Assembly: GCF_001540865.1 (NCBI RefSeq)
Contig: NC_033636.1
Location: 5,690,050 to 5,754,049, forward strand
Direction of reading: 5' to 3'
Length of the DNA: 64,000 bases
DNA from: Ananas comosus
Taxonomy: Eukaryota > Streptophyta > Magnoliopsida > Poales > Bromeliaceae
Every line of letters begins with the position of its first letter. Positions within the stretch are counted from its first letter, which is position 1. Made by a program: the position numbers and the translations under genes. Positions 55,701-64,000 of this stretch are shown here, one piece after another. The notes below the pieces were generated by a model. The model was not told the DNA's origin. It made no database searches and worked only from the letters and a program-made list of their open reading frames with translations.

Positions 55701-58700
55701 AGGTCGGTAGAGGACTTTCCATGTTGAGACATGACGATTGAGAACTTTTGGACTATAGATCATGCTTGCTTGCCATTGTGCTCATTCGCACATACTTGTA
55801 AGGGTCACTCCCCACAAGCCGGCACTCCGGAGTTGGCCTACGAAACAGATTGCTCGCCCGTGCGGGATTGGGTGCCGAAGTGAATTGCCGTGGGGAGTGT
55901 ATACTATCACGGGGCCATTAGACGCGGCGCAAGCCGGACTACCTTGTGTAGATCCTTTGAATTGAACAAAATATTAAATGGTATTGCTAATAGTGTGCAT
56001 TCATGAGTTAGATAGTATGCCTACTTGTGTAGTATAGCCTTTACTTGCATACCATAACTGTGATATTGGAAACCTAGTAATTCTAATATTTACTAGTTGT
56101 TATTAGCATTATTACTTCTATCATGCAATAGATATACATGCTTTCTTTTTATACATCATGAACCTAGTGGTGTAATTCGCTGAGATCGGCGGCTTACCTA
56201 CTGGGAACTATTGTTTAATAGTTCTCACGCCCTCTTTGTTATTGTTTATTTTATAGAGCAATCCATTACGGGAGAGGCTAGGGACTACGGCAAGGGAGTC
56301 GCGTCTAGCTAGGCGTAGCTTGGAGTCCTCCTATGTGATCACCTCGCTGTTATGATTTTGTTGACGAGGGTGATGTGTACCCGTGTATAGAGAGACTACT
56401 ACTTGTACCTATAGTTGTTTTGGTGATTTTGTGATGTATATGTATGATTAGAGTGATATATTTACAGTTCTATGTTTTTACTTCCTGTTAGTCTTAGTAG
56501 AGTTTGTACTTGTTATACTTTAGTTGTTAGTACTTCTAGTACACTTTGGTATATTAAAAGCTCTGATACTATGTTAGATTCTTCTGTCAATTGTTATTTT
56601 CTAGCATGATTTTGGTAGACGCCTTGTATACTGCAGGTATATGGCAGGTCTGTGCATGTATCGGGTATGCTTCCGCTGATACCCGGGCGTGACAACCATG
56701 TCACAAAACATGAGTAGTGAGGCTTGGGCTTTTGGATCAAGCTCAAGCTCAGGCTCAGGTAGAAAAGAGAGCTAAAGGATAAGGCATATAGAGGGTTCTC
56801 TCTTCAAAACTATAAGCTGGTTGATTTGGTAGAAATTATAAAATTAACAAACAACGGCAGATATTCAGGCTTTAGAAAACCAATGTTGGCAGATAACGTA
56901 AATTTAGCCAACCTTGCTGGTTATTTTGGCAAACAAACAAAATCAAATATCACAAACTTAACCAACCTTGACAGAGTACAAATCAATCACTGTTGGGGTA
57001 TGTGCAATTGCCTCATCAATTTTGACTAGAGCAACTTCATGCTGACCCCTCCTGTCATAATGCTGCACCAACAGAGAAGCAGAGTTCCAATCAAGCAAAC
57101 ACTTCATAGTTTTAGGAACAAGCAAAAATGCATAGAAATGAAAAGAACATAAATATTAAAGGACACACCAAATTCAAACCTGGGAAACCAAAAATAAAGT
57201 CCACATAAGAGTCGAAGGAGGCTCCTTTATTGTGCTGCAATGTAAAAATGATCGGCATTAATTTAATAAGGAAATTAGTGGTCTAAACATGGCTGCCTGC
57301 TTGGATTGTACAGCTGACAGATACTGTTAAATGTATGACAGTAACCTTTTTCTGAACATCGTTGATGATTATTCATTACAGTTTGCAGTAAATTATGCCC
57401 AATCAATATCAATTACAATCAGACAAAACTACAACAGTCAATTAACAAACGAAACATAGCGGCCATATATGGTAAACTGAATCAGAAAATCCTTTCAAAG
57501 CAAAATGAGATAGTATGTCTGTTGATTGAAATCTTCCAACAAAAACTCACAAATCAAGATTACGCCAGAGTTAAGGAATTTGCAATAGTGAGCTATAATA
57601 CGTTGAGAGAACTATCAATACGTGCAAAATGCTACAATTTATTAAGTTGACTTCCATGAGTATGATCAATGGATGGTTACGTTTATTGCAAAATCTATGA
57701 TGGTTGAAGGCATGTCTTTTTGGTGGAGAAGGCAACACATAAGAGTAATGAACTAAGTTATTCACATTGACAAAGATATACAGCTTATCCCAAATATTCT
57801 GATCAACAACAGCATAAGAACATTGAAACCTCACCCCATTACAGCATTATGATGCAATGTAATTTCAGACAATATTGGTCATTAAAGTAGCTCAAAATAA
57901 ATAGAGGTAAGGATTGTGTGATTACCATCCTGGAAAGCATCCAGTCGTCCTCATTGAATCTTCCAGCTGCAGAAACAAATCCTCCAGAATGCTTGCCTGC
58001 AAAAATGTCCACAGGTTAATCTACTAAAAAAAAAAATCAACATGAAGTACAAAAAATTCAAGAAATCATGTTGATTGAGAAAACTCATGAACCTTGCCAG
58101 GTTGTTCATATAAGGGGCTCAGATCAGAGAACAATGAAGGAACTCCCTGAAGAGATGGAAGATGTAAACTTGTCTCAGTTAGAATGTTCAGCCCATGACC
58201 ATCGAACAACAATGTAGTAATGATATGTATACTAAAACTATTATGATCCAGGAAAAATAATAGTATAGAAAATATAAAACTCATGACACAACATTATCAG
58301 TAAGAAGTATTTTGATATAACTAACAGTACCTTAGTTAACAGAGGCCTCACATAGTTGTCTGCGGCCTCCCGAAATTTGTCGCCTTGTAGAAAATCAAGC
58401 GGTATCCGCTGCGACAAAGGAAAATGAACGCAGAAAATAGTTAAAAAATGCATAAAAAATTCCCACAAGAGAAGAAGAATTGCACGGTTTTAGACATAAA
58501 AGGAAGATTAAAGGAAATAGTATGCAAGTTTTAGGAGATTATTTAGTCGAAAAAGCAGGAGCATATAGAAGAATGCAAAACCATGAAACTATATATACAC
58601 TAGGATGAAGTCCTCAACTATTTCTTTCACCACACTTATACTCTTGGTTATAATTCAGATCAAAAGTTGCACTAAAAGAGTACTAATAACAACTATGAAG

Positions 58701-61700
58701 TACTTGTCCCTCTGTTTGAGTTATGATAATTCATATAAACAAATGTTCAAATTTAGTCAACCAAAATTACTATTTGAGTTATGATAATTCATATAAACAA
58801 ATGTTCAAATTTAGTCAACCAAAATTACTATTTGTACTGGAAAACTGGTAAAGATTCAAATTTAAGATAACAATCCCTACAATAAGAATTATTTATTCAT
58901 TTGATTTGCTGCAACTGACTGTGCTATGTGAGCTTGAATTGTGAGCAAGTTTGAAGGCAATTGGAATTATACAATGCATTTGACATCCCACAAAAAGTTG
59001 AAAGTTTCTGAGCAGCATCTGAATTCCAATACTAAACATAAATACTTAGGCGATCACATTTTTAGCCATGCACAATAAATGTCTTACATTATGGCAATGC
59101 AATTATGAGAAGAAAAAGAAATGCAATTCATAGTACATTTTTAGTCATGCACAAAAAATGTCTTATAGTATGGCAATGCAATTATGAGAAGAAAAAGAAA
59201 TGCAATCCATAACTATGACATCCAAGGACTCTGCATATTATGCAAGGGCATATTCACCTTTACAGCTGATGACCAATGGTAGTTATCCCTTAGTGATTTA
59301 TACAATTCATCTAGATGTTCAATCTCCTCCGAGGAATATTGACCTTTCTCAGAATACAAACCAAGGCATTTTTGTATACCTATAAAATATCTGAGAAGAA
59401 GAAAACAGTCAATATCAGTACGTTTTAAATCCATTAAAACTTACAAATTTCTCAGAACCAAACTCATAGGAGGCAAGCTAAAAGTTCAAAATGCTATACG
59501 AAATATGCAATCCATTATTCAAAAAATGCATGTGAGCTTTATAAAACACTGCCTAATTTGCCCTGAAACTTAAGAATCTGCCATGCCCAACTCTTTCAGA
59601 AAATCAAGTATTTACAGTTGAATAAACAATACAAGCTGCTCAATGGAAATAACACCCTGCATGAATGTTGTTGGTAAACAGACCAATTTTGGAATCAATC
59701 AAAGTCAATTGCATATCCATACTCCATAATAATCATTCCAGCTACTAATAAGAATTACAGATGAAAATAAATTTCAATATCTAAAGTACGGACAACTTCA
59801 GAATTTGTTGTCTCAGAAATCTATGAGTCTCCAAAATATGTTCCCAGGATAACTTAAAAGGATGCTCAAGGGCGTCACTCATAAGGTCTTAAAGAATTCT
59901 TAATAAAGAAATTCTGGAGAAACAAAAAACACAGCAGCACAGTGCTTAAGAAAATTAATGGCAAACTGAAGAAGAATACACAGATTGAAAGAACAGATCA
60001 TTGGGGTGTATCCACGGAGTCATTGCTTATGATTGTTAATAATCAATCTCCTTTAGTCAAGTGCAATAACCAACGCATAAAACTAGACTTCAACGATAAC
60101 ATGCGATTAGAAAATCATCTTAAATTTTACATCAGTCGCCTGGCCAGCAAAATTTAACAAGGAAAGTAAAACTAATTTCTCAAAATGTCAGATGTTTAGC
60201 AAGACCATTATGCAAGATAGAAGAATGAAAATCTTTTACAGTCATAAGAAAAATTTTAACATCAAATATTCATATATCACTAACTGGAAATAAAAAGTTA
60301 GTGCCTTTCTTCTTTTCGATAGAATCTGATAAAACAAGTACTGCAAGAAAATTATGAGGATAGAACAAGTCAAAGCTTTTCTCTCTGGTTTCAATTGCTT
60401 GGCTTTATAGTTATTATAGGAGTGGGAAGCCTCGGGTGTTATGAGGCTTTCTATGGTGGTTCCCAATACAAAAATGAGTAGCTTCTAGCCCTCTCCTCTT
60501 CCTTCCCAATATGGGCTATGATGGCTGGTTAATCATGGCCAGCAGCAGTCAATGTGAAGCTGATGAACTTGAAACCTTTGAGATATTCCACAAAACCACA
60601 AAGACACAAACTTTCATATGACATTAAAAAGGAGACTCTCCGGCAAAAACTACAGGTAAATTGAAGTCATAAAGAAAGCACCTGTTCGCTATTAAATCAC
60701 AAGAAAATCTTGTCTTCTGAAAAAAGGAAAAAGGAAAAAGGAAAATGATGTCAACTTGAAGAGGGAAAGTTCCAAACATCTTACTGGTAATTATCAGCAT
60801 TCATAACGAGCAAGGATCTAAATAATTTTTCTGCTTCCTCTAAATGACCAAGCTTCAGTAGAATGGAAGCCATTTGTTCCTTAAATGACAACTTGTCAAC
60901 CTGGAAAATTATGAGTAAGAATAAGCAATTTCCTTGTGTACCCGGTACATGAAATGACTCATTTCCTGCTGATTTCCATCTAGAAAATGCAATCTTTTTT
61001 AAAAAAAATTTCAGAAGATTCTGCTATATACATTAAATTGAGATGGCACAAGAGATTGAAAAGACTAACTATTTTAGCCTCCTTTTTCCGTATTTCCTGA
61101 AGGGCTCTATCAAGTAAACCACATTCCTCCAACAATGATATCTGCATAAGGGTGTTATTAAAAATCAATACATAATAAAAGATAAGCAAACTTGTCTATT
61201 GGTGACACAAAATGAATAAAGGTAAGAGCTCTATCAGTAATCAGTATCAACATTTACATGGGAACTAAAACTACACCGTAAGCCCAAAGCACACTAACAG
61301 AGTACTAGTATTCAACAATAAGGACATTTACGTCGACTTCAAAAACCTAAGGGATAATCATTCCAGTATGAAAGATCATCATGTAAAAAATACAAAAGGG
61401 AAAGAAAACAAATTTTCCTCCAAATATCTTTCAGCATCACATTTCAGAAGTACGAAAATAATTTAAATAGACGAAGCATAATGTGATACAAATATAAACA
61501 AAACATCTTTAAAATTACTTAGTTTATTCGGAGAATCCCAAAATATATGCAGAAAATCCCAAAGTACATTTCTGATAAAGGAACAATATGTTTTGCAACC
61601 CTTCCAAACAGAGGTAGCCCCTGGATGAACATATGCCCAAGCAAAGAACAAACATATGTCAGAAAATTTCCAGTAGCACAAATACATGAGAATCTGATAC

Positions 61701-62302
61701 AAGTTCTATATAGAAATACTTTGATCAGATCAAATGCAAGAAAACTTTACACAAAATGATCTCCAGTCTAAATGTAGTTTCTTCGCAACACCCACAAGCC
61801 TATTCTACTTTAACATACCATGAAAGACTAAATAATGTTGTTCTTTCTGTCCTAGTTAGGTGAATCTTTTTCATCTCAAGCACTCTAATGCCTCCTTTTC
61901 AAGATCACTTGACTAACAGTACTAATCTTCATTTCAACCCTAACAATAGATTGTAAAATACTATATGTCCAACTCCATGAGAAAGTTTCTCTTAGATATG
62001 TGATCTAGGACCGTGCATACTACTTTCGAGAACAAAGACAATTTTTCTATGTATTTATAATAGTTAAGTTGAGTACAACACTAGTAAGAATAGGAAAACA
62101 TTAATGTCAGGAAGCTATCAAATTATCAAACCAGTGAAACAAACATTAGCTATTAAGTCACATAATAAAAGAGTATTTGCATGAGAAATCAAATACCTTA
62201 TACAGAAGCATCTCGCCATGTTCATAGCGCTCATTATCCGGAGGATAGTCATCTTCTAATGTCCCTTCATAGGCATCCAAAATTTCTATTGCCTTCAAAC
62301 CA
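46773..62302 (-). CDS. NAA15: NAA15, NatA auxiliary subunit (C-terminal 747 residues, 21 exons)
   Basis: NAA15 anchors the catalytic subunit NAA10 and the ribosome in the NatA complex, which acetylates the N-termini of nascent proteins exposing Ala, Ser, Thr, Gly, Cys or Val after methionine removal. Twenty-one exons on the minus strand give 747 in-frame codons plus TAG; all phases match, and the total after the first split codon (2244 bases) divides by three. Motifs typical of the family occur in order: AYEGTLEDDYPPDNERYEHG, LFSDLSPLYEQPGK, HTPTVIDLYSVKGRILKHAG, YELASGESYYRQGDLGRALK, VEKHYADITEDQFDFHSYCL, SQRKKLRQKQKKAEARAKK, WCAEYFPYSTYF. Much of it is TPR-like helical repeat. Family members are about 870-900 residues, so roughly 150 N-terminal residues lie beyond 64000. 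No internal stop or frameshift. Introns hold a solo LTR and at least three MITEs. Confidence 0.96.
47727..50029. other. NAA15 intron of 2.3 kb with a 33 bp minisatellite
   Basis: Three tandem 33 bp units (AAGCAATTGATCGTCTAAGC...) lie at about 49742-49843. A G10 run occurs near 48694-48703. Open frames in both strands (for example 48397-48762 and 49247-49579) show no domains and lie wholly in the intron, so I do not call them genes. Confidence 0.6.
50600..50829. mobile_element. MITE 3/4 family member in a NAA15 intron
   Basis: It reads GAGTCTAGCCGGGGTACTTC at the left and AGAAGCATTTCAAGCTAGTT at the right, with the family core CACCATTAGATCTTACC, CCAACCACTACTGAACC and CATCCAAGGGCC. It sits 15 bp after exon 50954-50844 on the minus strand. 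Unlike the 28-35 kb copies it has no TA/GA microsatellite flanks. Confidence 0.7.
52708..52806. repeat. Long TA microsatellite with an N
   Basis: About 40 TA units (52708-52788), then AAAATTNAAT and more TA to about 52810. The N at 52795 marks an unresolved join. The MITE at 52813 follows directly. Confidence 0.9.
52813..53358. mobile_element. Foldback MITE with AGGCCGATGATATGAGAATA arms
   Basis: The left arm AGGCCGATGATATGAGAATACTCATG and the reverse complement of the right arm have the same start, and both continue into CATGAGTATTCAACAAAAGC and AGATCTTTTAT-type segments; arms are near 200 bp with some divergence. It lies between TA tracts in a NAA15 intron, on the gene side of a GA microsatellite at 53421-53445. 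The right arm is a near palindrome on its own: ACTCATGTTTCCCGAGATATGAGT. Confidence 0.75.
54179..56694 (+). mobile_element. Solo LTR C, family A/C, with ACCAT target-site duplication
   Basis: It begins TGTAGTACACTGGACTTTAG and ends CCGGGCGTGACA, flanked by ACCAT at 54174-54178 and 56695-56699. It is 2516 bp long with no gag or pol, so it is a solo LTR left by LTR-LTR recombination. Its order of blocks matches LTR A at 7053: GGTACCGGTACCC, TTTCTCTCTCTAGC, GGTGGGTTTGACCTCACCG, AAGCCGGCACTCCGGAGTTGG, CCTACTGGGAACTATTG. It lies in the 3.4 kb NAA15 intron 53600-56966, antisense to that gene. Confidence 0.95.
58715..58830. repeat. 58 bp tandem duplication in a NAA15 intron
   Basis: TTTGAGTTATGATAATTCAT... 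at 58715-58772 is repeated at 58773-58830 without visible change. Confidence 0.8.
59057..59214. repeat. 79 bp tandem duplication in a NAA15 intron
   Basis: CATTTTTAGYCATGCACAA... at 59057-59135 recurs at 59136-59214 with a handful of differences, so it is older than the exact duplication just before it. Confidence 0.8.
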
Positions 62303-64000
62303 CTGTATAACAAACAAAACAAAACCAAACCAAAAGATAGCATGAAACCATCTACCATTCATACAACATAAAGATTGTGACATAGTTTATCATAATAAGT
62401 CCATAACGAACTTTTAGAGATAACTTGTTTGCAAGACCGGAAAGAGAACTTTAACAGAGGGTAAATTCAGTGGAAGATAATACAGAATCAATCTCCCATC
62501 ACACTTATGACATGTGAAAACCCAAGTTATCATTATAACAAAAGGAAAAAAAAAAAAAAAGAAGTATATGCTACACAAGAGATGCTTGAGCTTCGTCCAT
62601 ACTGCATCTTAGGGGCTGTTTGGGCAATTGGAAATGCATGCATCTATTAAATTTTTATTTAGTTTGGTGTAGTTAGGCTCAACTGCTGCAGTTGCATCTG
62701 CACTCAATTGCTGCAGTTGGGCCGGAGTCGGCTCACCTATTAAAAAAATAAATAAAATGTGATTTTTTTTTTCAATACGCTTTTTTTTTATTTTTTTTCC
62801 AAGAATACCTATTCATGAAGTCTGCTAGGATTTAATAATGTCTGTTAGGGTCAATAAATATTTTTCATATGCTTCTTTTTTTTCACTCTGCCAGTTTAAT
62901 AATGTTTTAATTTGTTTTGACCAAATCTATAATATATTTACATTTAAAATTCATTAAATTCATACATAATTTTATAATATATAAATTATATATAGATATA
63001 AAAGTCTTAACTAATAATTAAAACATGATTACGTTATGGTTAGAAGAGGTAATCTCACCTTTCTATCTAAAAATTGATAGAATTTACAAATATAAATCTC
63101 AACTGCAGACTACCAAACAGAAAAAATGTAACTGCATAAAACCAAACAGACTAGGTGTAGTTATGACTGCAGCGTTTGTAACTACATGTATTTTCAACTA
63201 CACTGTTTTTACAACTACATCCAGCCAAACGAGCCCTTAGAGTAATAGGGAAAATGGGAAACAAAACCAAAGAACTGAAAATAAATAAAATAGTTCTTAC
63301 ATGGCCAACTGCAGTTAGCAAGTAAAACAATGTAAGTTAGCAAGGGAATAGGCGCATGTCAAGGTGTGGGTGCCAATTGTGGTGATTGATGGTGAATGAG
63401 AAGAAAATATTGATTGGAGGACACTAAAGAAAAGTCAAACGCAAAAACTTAAGCAACCAGCACTCCCAATGGAGATCAAAACTTGATTCTCTTTTTATTA
63501 TCAAAACAGTTAGTCGAGATAACATGAGAGATCACAGCTTGATTCATTGATTTCAAAGAGAACAAAGGGACTGATATAATTCAATTCATTGAAATCACTA
63601 TTACGAACTATGTGCTTCATTTGGATTCAAGTTAAGAAACTACACATAAGGTAAACTGAATCTGTGCACTACGAGGGCCACCACAAGAGTAAGGATTCAC
63701 TTACAAATTTTACAAGCGAACCTGAAGGATAGCATCAAAAGTTAGCTAAAGAGATATATAGAGCATCCTTGCAGTATTGCGGCAAGCCGGCAACACAAAC
63801 AGAGACACAGCAATGAAGAAGAAAAAACAAAGATAAATGAAAAGGAGGAGTCAGAAATGAAGGAAACTAAAAGCAAACTCTAGCCAGTAGTGACTCAACA
63901 AGAAAAAAAAACAAAAAAACAAAAAAAAAAAACATAATTAGGCAAATGGTCTGCAGTACCACTTCAAAGTTAGTAACACAGTTTACTCCGAGGCACAATC
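62303..64000. other. NAA15 intron sequence to the window edge
   Basis: No preceding NAA15 exon could be found on the minus strand in this stretch, so it appears to be one intron running past 64000. It contains the PIF-like MITE at 62612-63236. The remainder is AT-rich. Confidence 0.6.
62612..63236. mobile_element. PIF/Harbinger-like MITE, copy 2, TTA target site
   Basis: The left end GGGGCTGTTTGGGCAATTGG and right end, on the minus strand, GGGCTCGTTTGGCTGGATGT are inverted repeats. TTA flanks it at 62609-62611 and 63237-63239. TGCAGTTGCATCTGCA and GCAGTTG phrases recur inside, as in the copy at 16623. Non-coding, in a NAA15 intron. Confidence 0.8.

Larger units (their letters stand above)
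56967..62302 (-). other. NAA15: NAA15 exons 1-9 of the window (TPR part)
   Basis: Exon coordinates in transcript order: 62302-62197, 61141-61070, 60900-60785, 59390-59258, 58408-58331, 58146-58093, 57996-57926, 57234-57180, 57062-56967. Starting motifs are GLKAIEILDAYEG, ISLLEECGLLDRALQEIRKK, VDKLSFKEQMASILLKLGH, YFIGIQKCLGLYSEKGQ, RIPLDFLQGDKFREAADNY, GVPSLFSDLSPLYEQ, ASILEDLFLQLEDSMRTTG, TIKEPPSTLMWTLFLVSQ and HYDRRGQHEVALVKIDEAI. All introns have GT donors and AG acceptors. The first exon starts one base into a codon, proving an earlier exon upstream. The nearest such exon was not found in 62303-64000. Confidence 0.93.

Noticed and set aside
1..64000. Gene cluster, defence island or CRISPR-like array
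   Set aside because: Spaced repeats in the window are MITEs, a degenerate intronic array or short tandem duplications; none has uniform repeat-spacer structure, and only two unrelated host genes are present.

Overview
The window is nuclear DNA of a flowering plant. It has spliced genes with plant-type introns, a plastid-targeted ferredoxin-like protein, and dense plant transposons: CACTA/En-Spm, Ty3/gypsy long terminal repeats, TRIMs, tRNA-derived SINEs and many MITEs. The LTR styles look more monocot than eudicot to me, but I cannot name a species. There is no bacterial or organellar content and no CRISPR. I see no tRNA or rRNA gene.

Only two host genes can be supported, and they point toward each other. 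On the + strand, six exons from 13909 to 26122 encode a 157-residue plastid 2Fe-2S ferredoxin-like protein related to PnsB3/NDF4. On the - strand, 21 exons from 62302 down to 46773 encode the last 747 residues of NAA15, the auxiliary subunit of the NatA N-terminal acetyltransferase; its N-terminal part (roughly 150 residues) lies beyond the right edge. Both models were built by hand. Splice phases agree at every junction and both reading frames close exactly.

Layout: 1-4015 is a broken CACTA element with Transposase_24 pieces and one terminus. 4016-6577 is a long gypsy-type LTR region. 7053-11740 is a solo LTR carrying a second solo LTR nested in it (7360-9863). 11745-12800 is a decayed gypsy reverse transcriptase/RNase H on the - strand. 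13021-26122 is the ferredoxin-like gene, whose third intron holds a higher-order tandem array with a TRIM inside. 26387-27247 is a second TRIM. 27700-31000 is a cluster of foldback MITEs set in TA/GA microsatellites. 31500-37475 holds a SINE, degraded LTRs and a broken Tat-like gag. 37476-37575 is a 100-N gap. 37576-46772 is AT-rich DNA with SINEs, MITEs and a small CACTA. 46773-64000 is NAA15, with a 2.5 kb solo LTR and several MITEs in its introns.

Single N characters (878, 13522, 34618, 35374) sit exactly where a nearby sequence is duplicated, which suggests assembly joins. One such duplication covers the promoter side of the ferredoxin-like gene, and a separate tandem copy contains a broken second exon 1. 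I found no convincing new biological system. The most useful observations are the two gene models, the solo LTRs with clean target-site duplications, the TRIM pair, the intronic array and the assembly signature.
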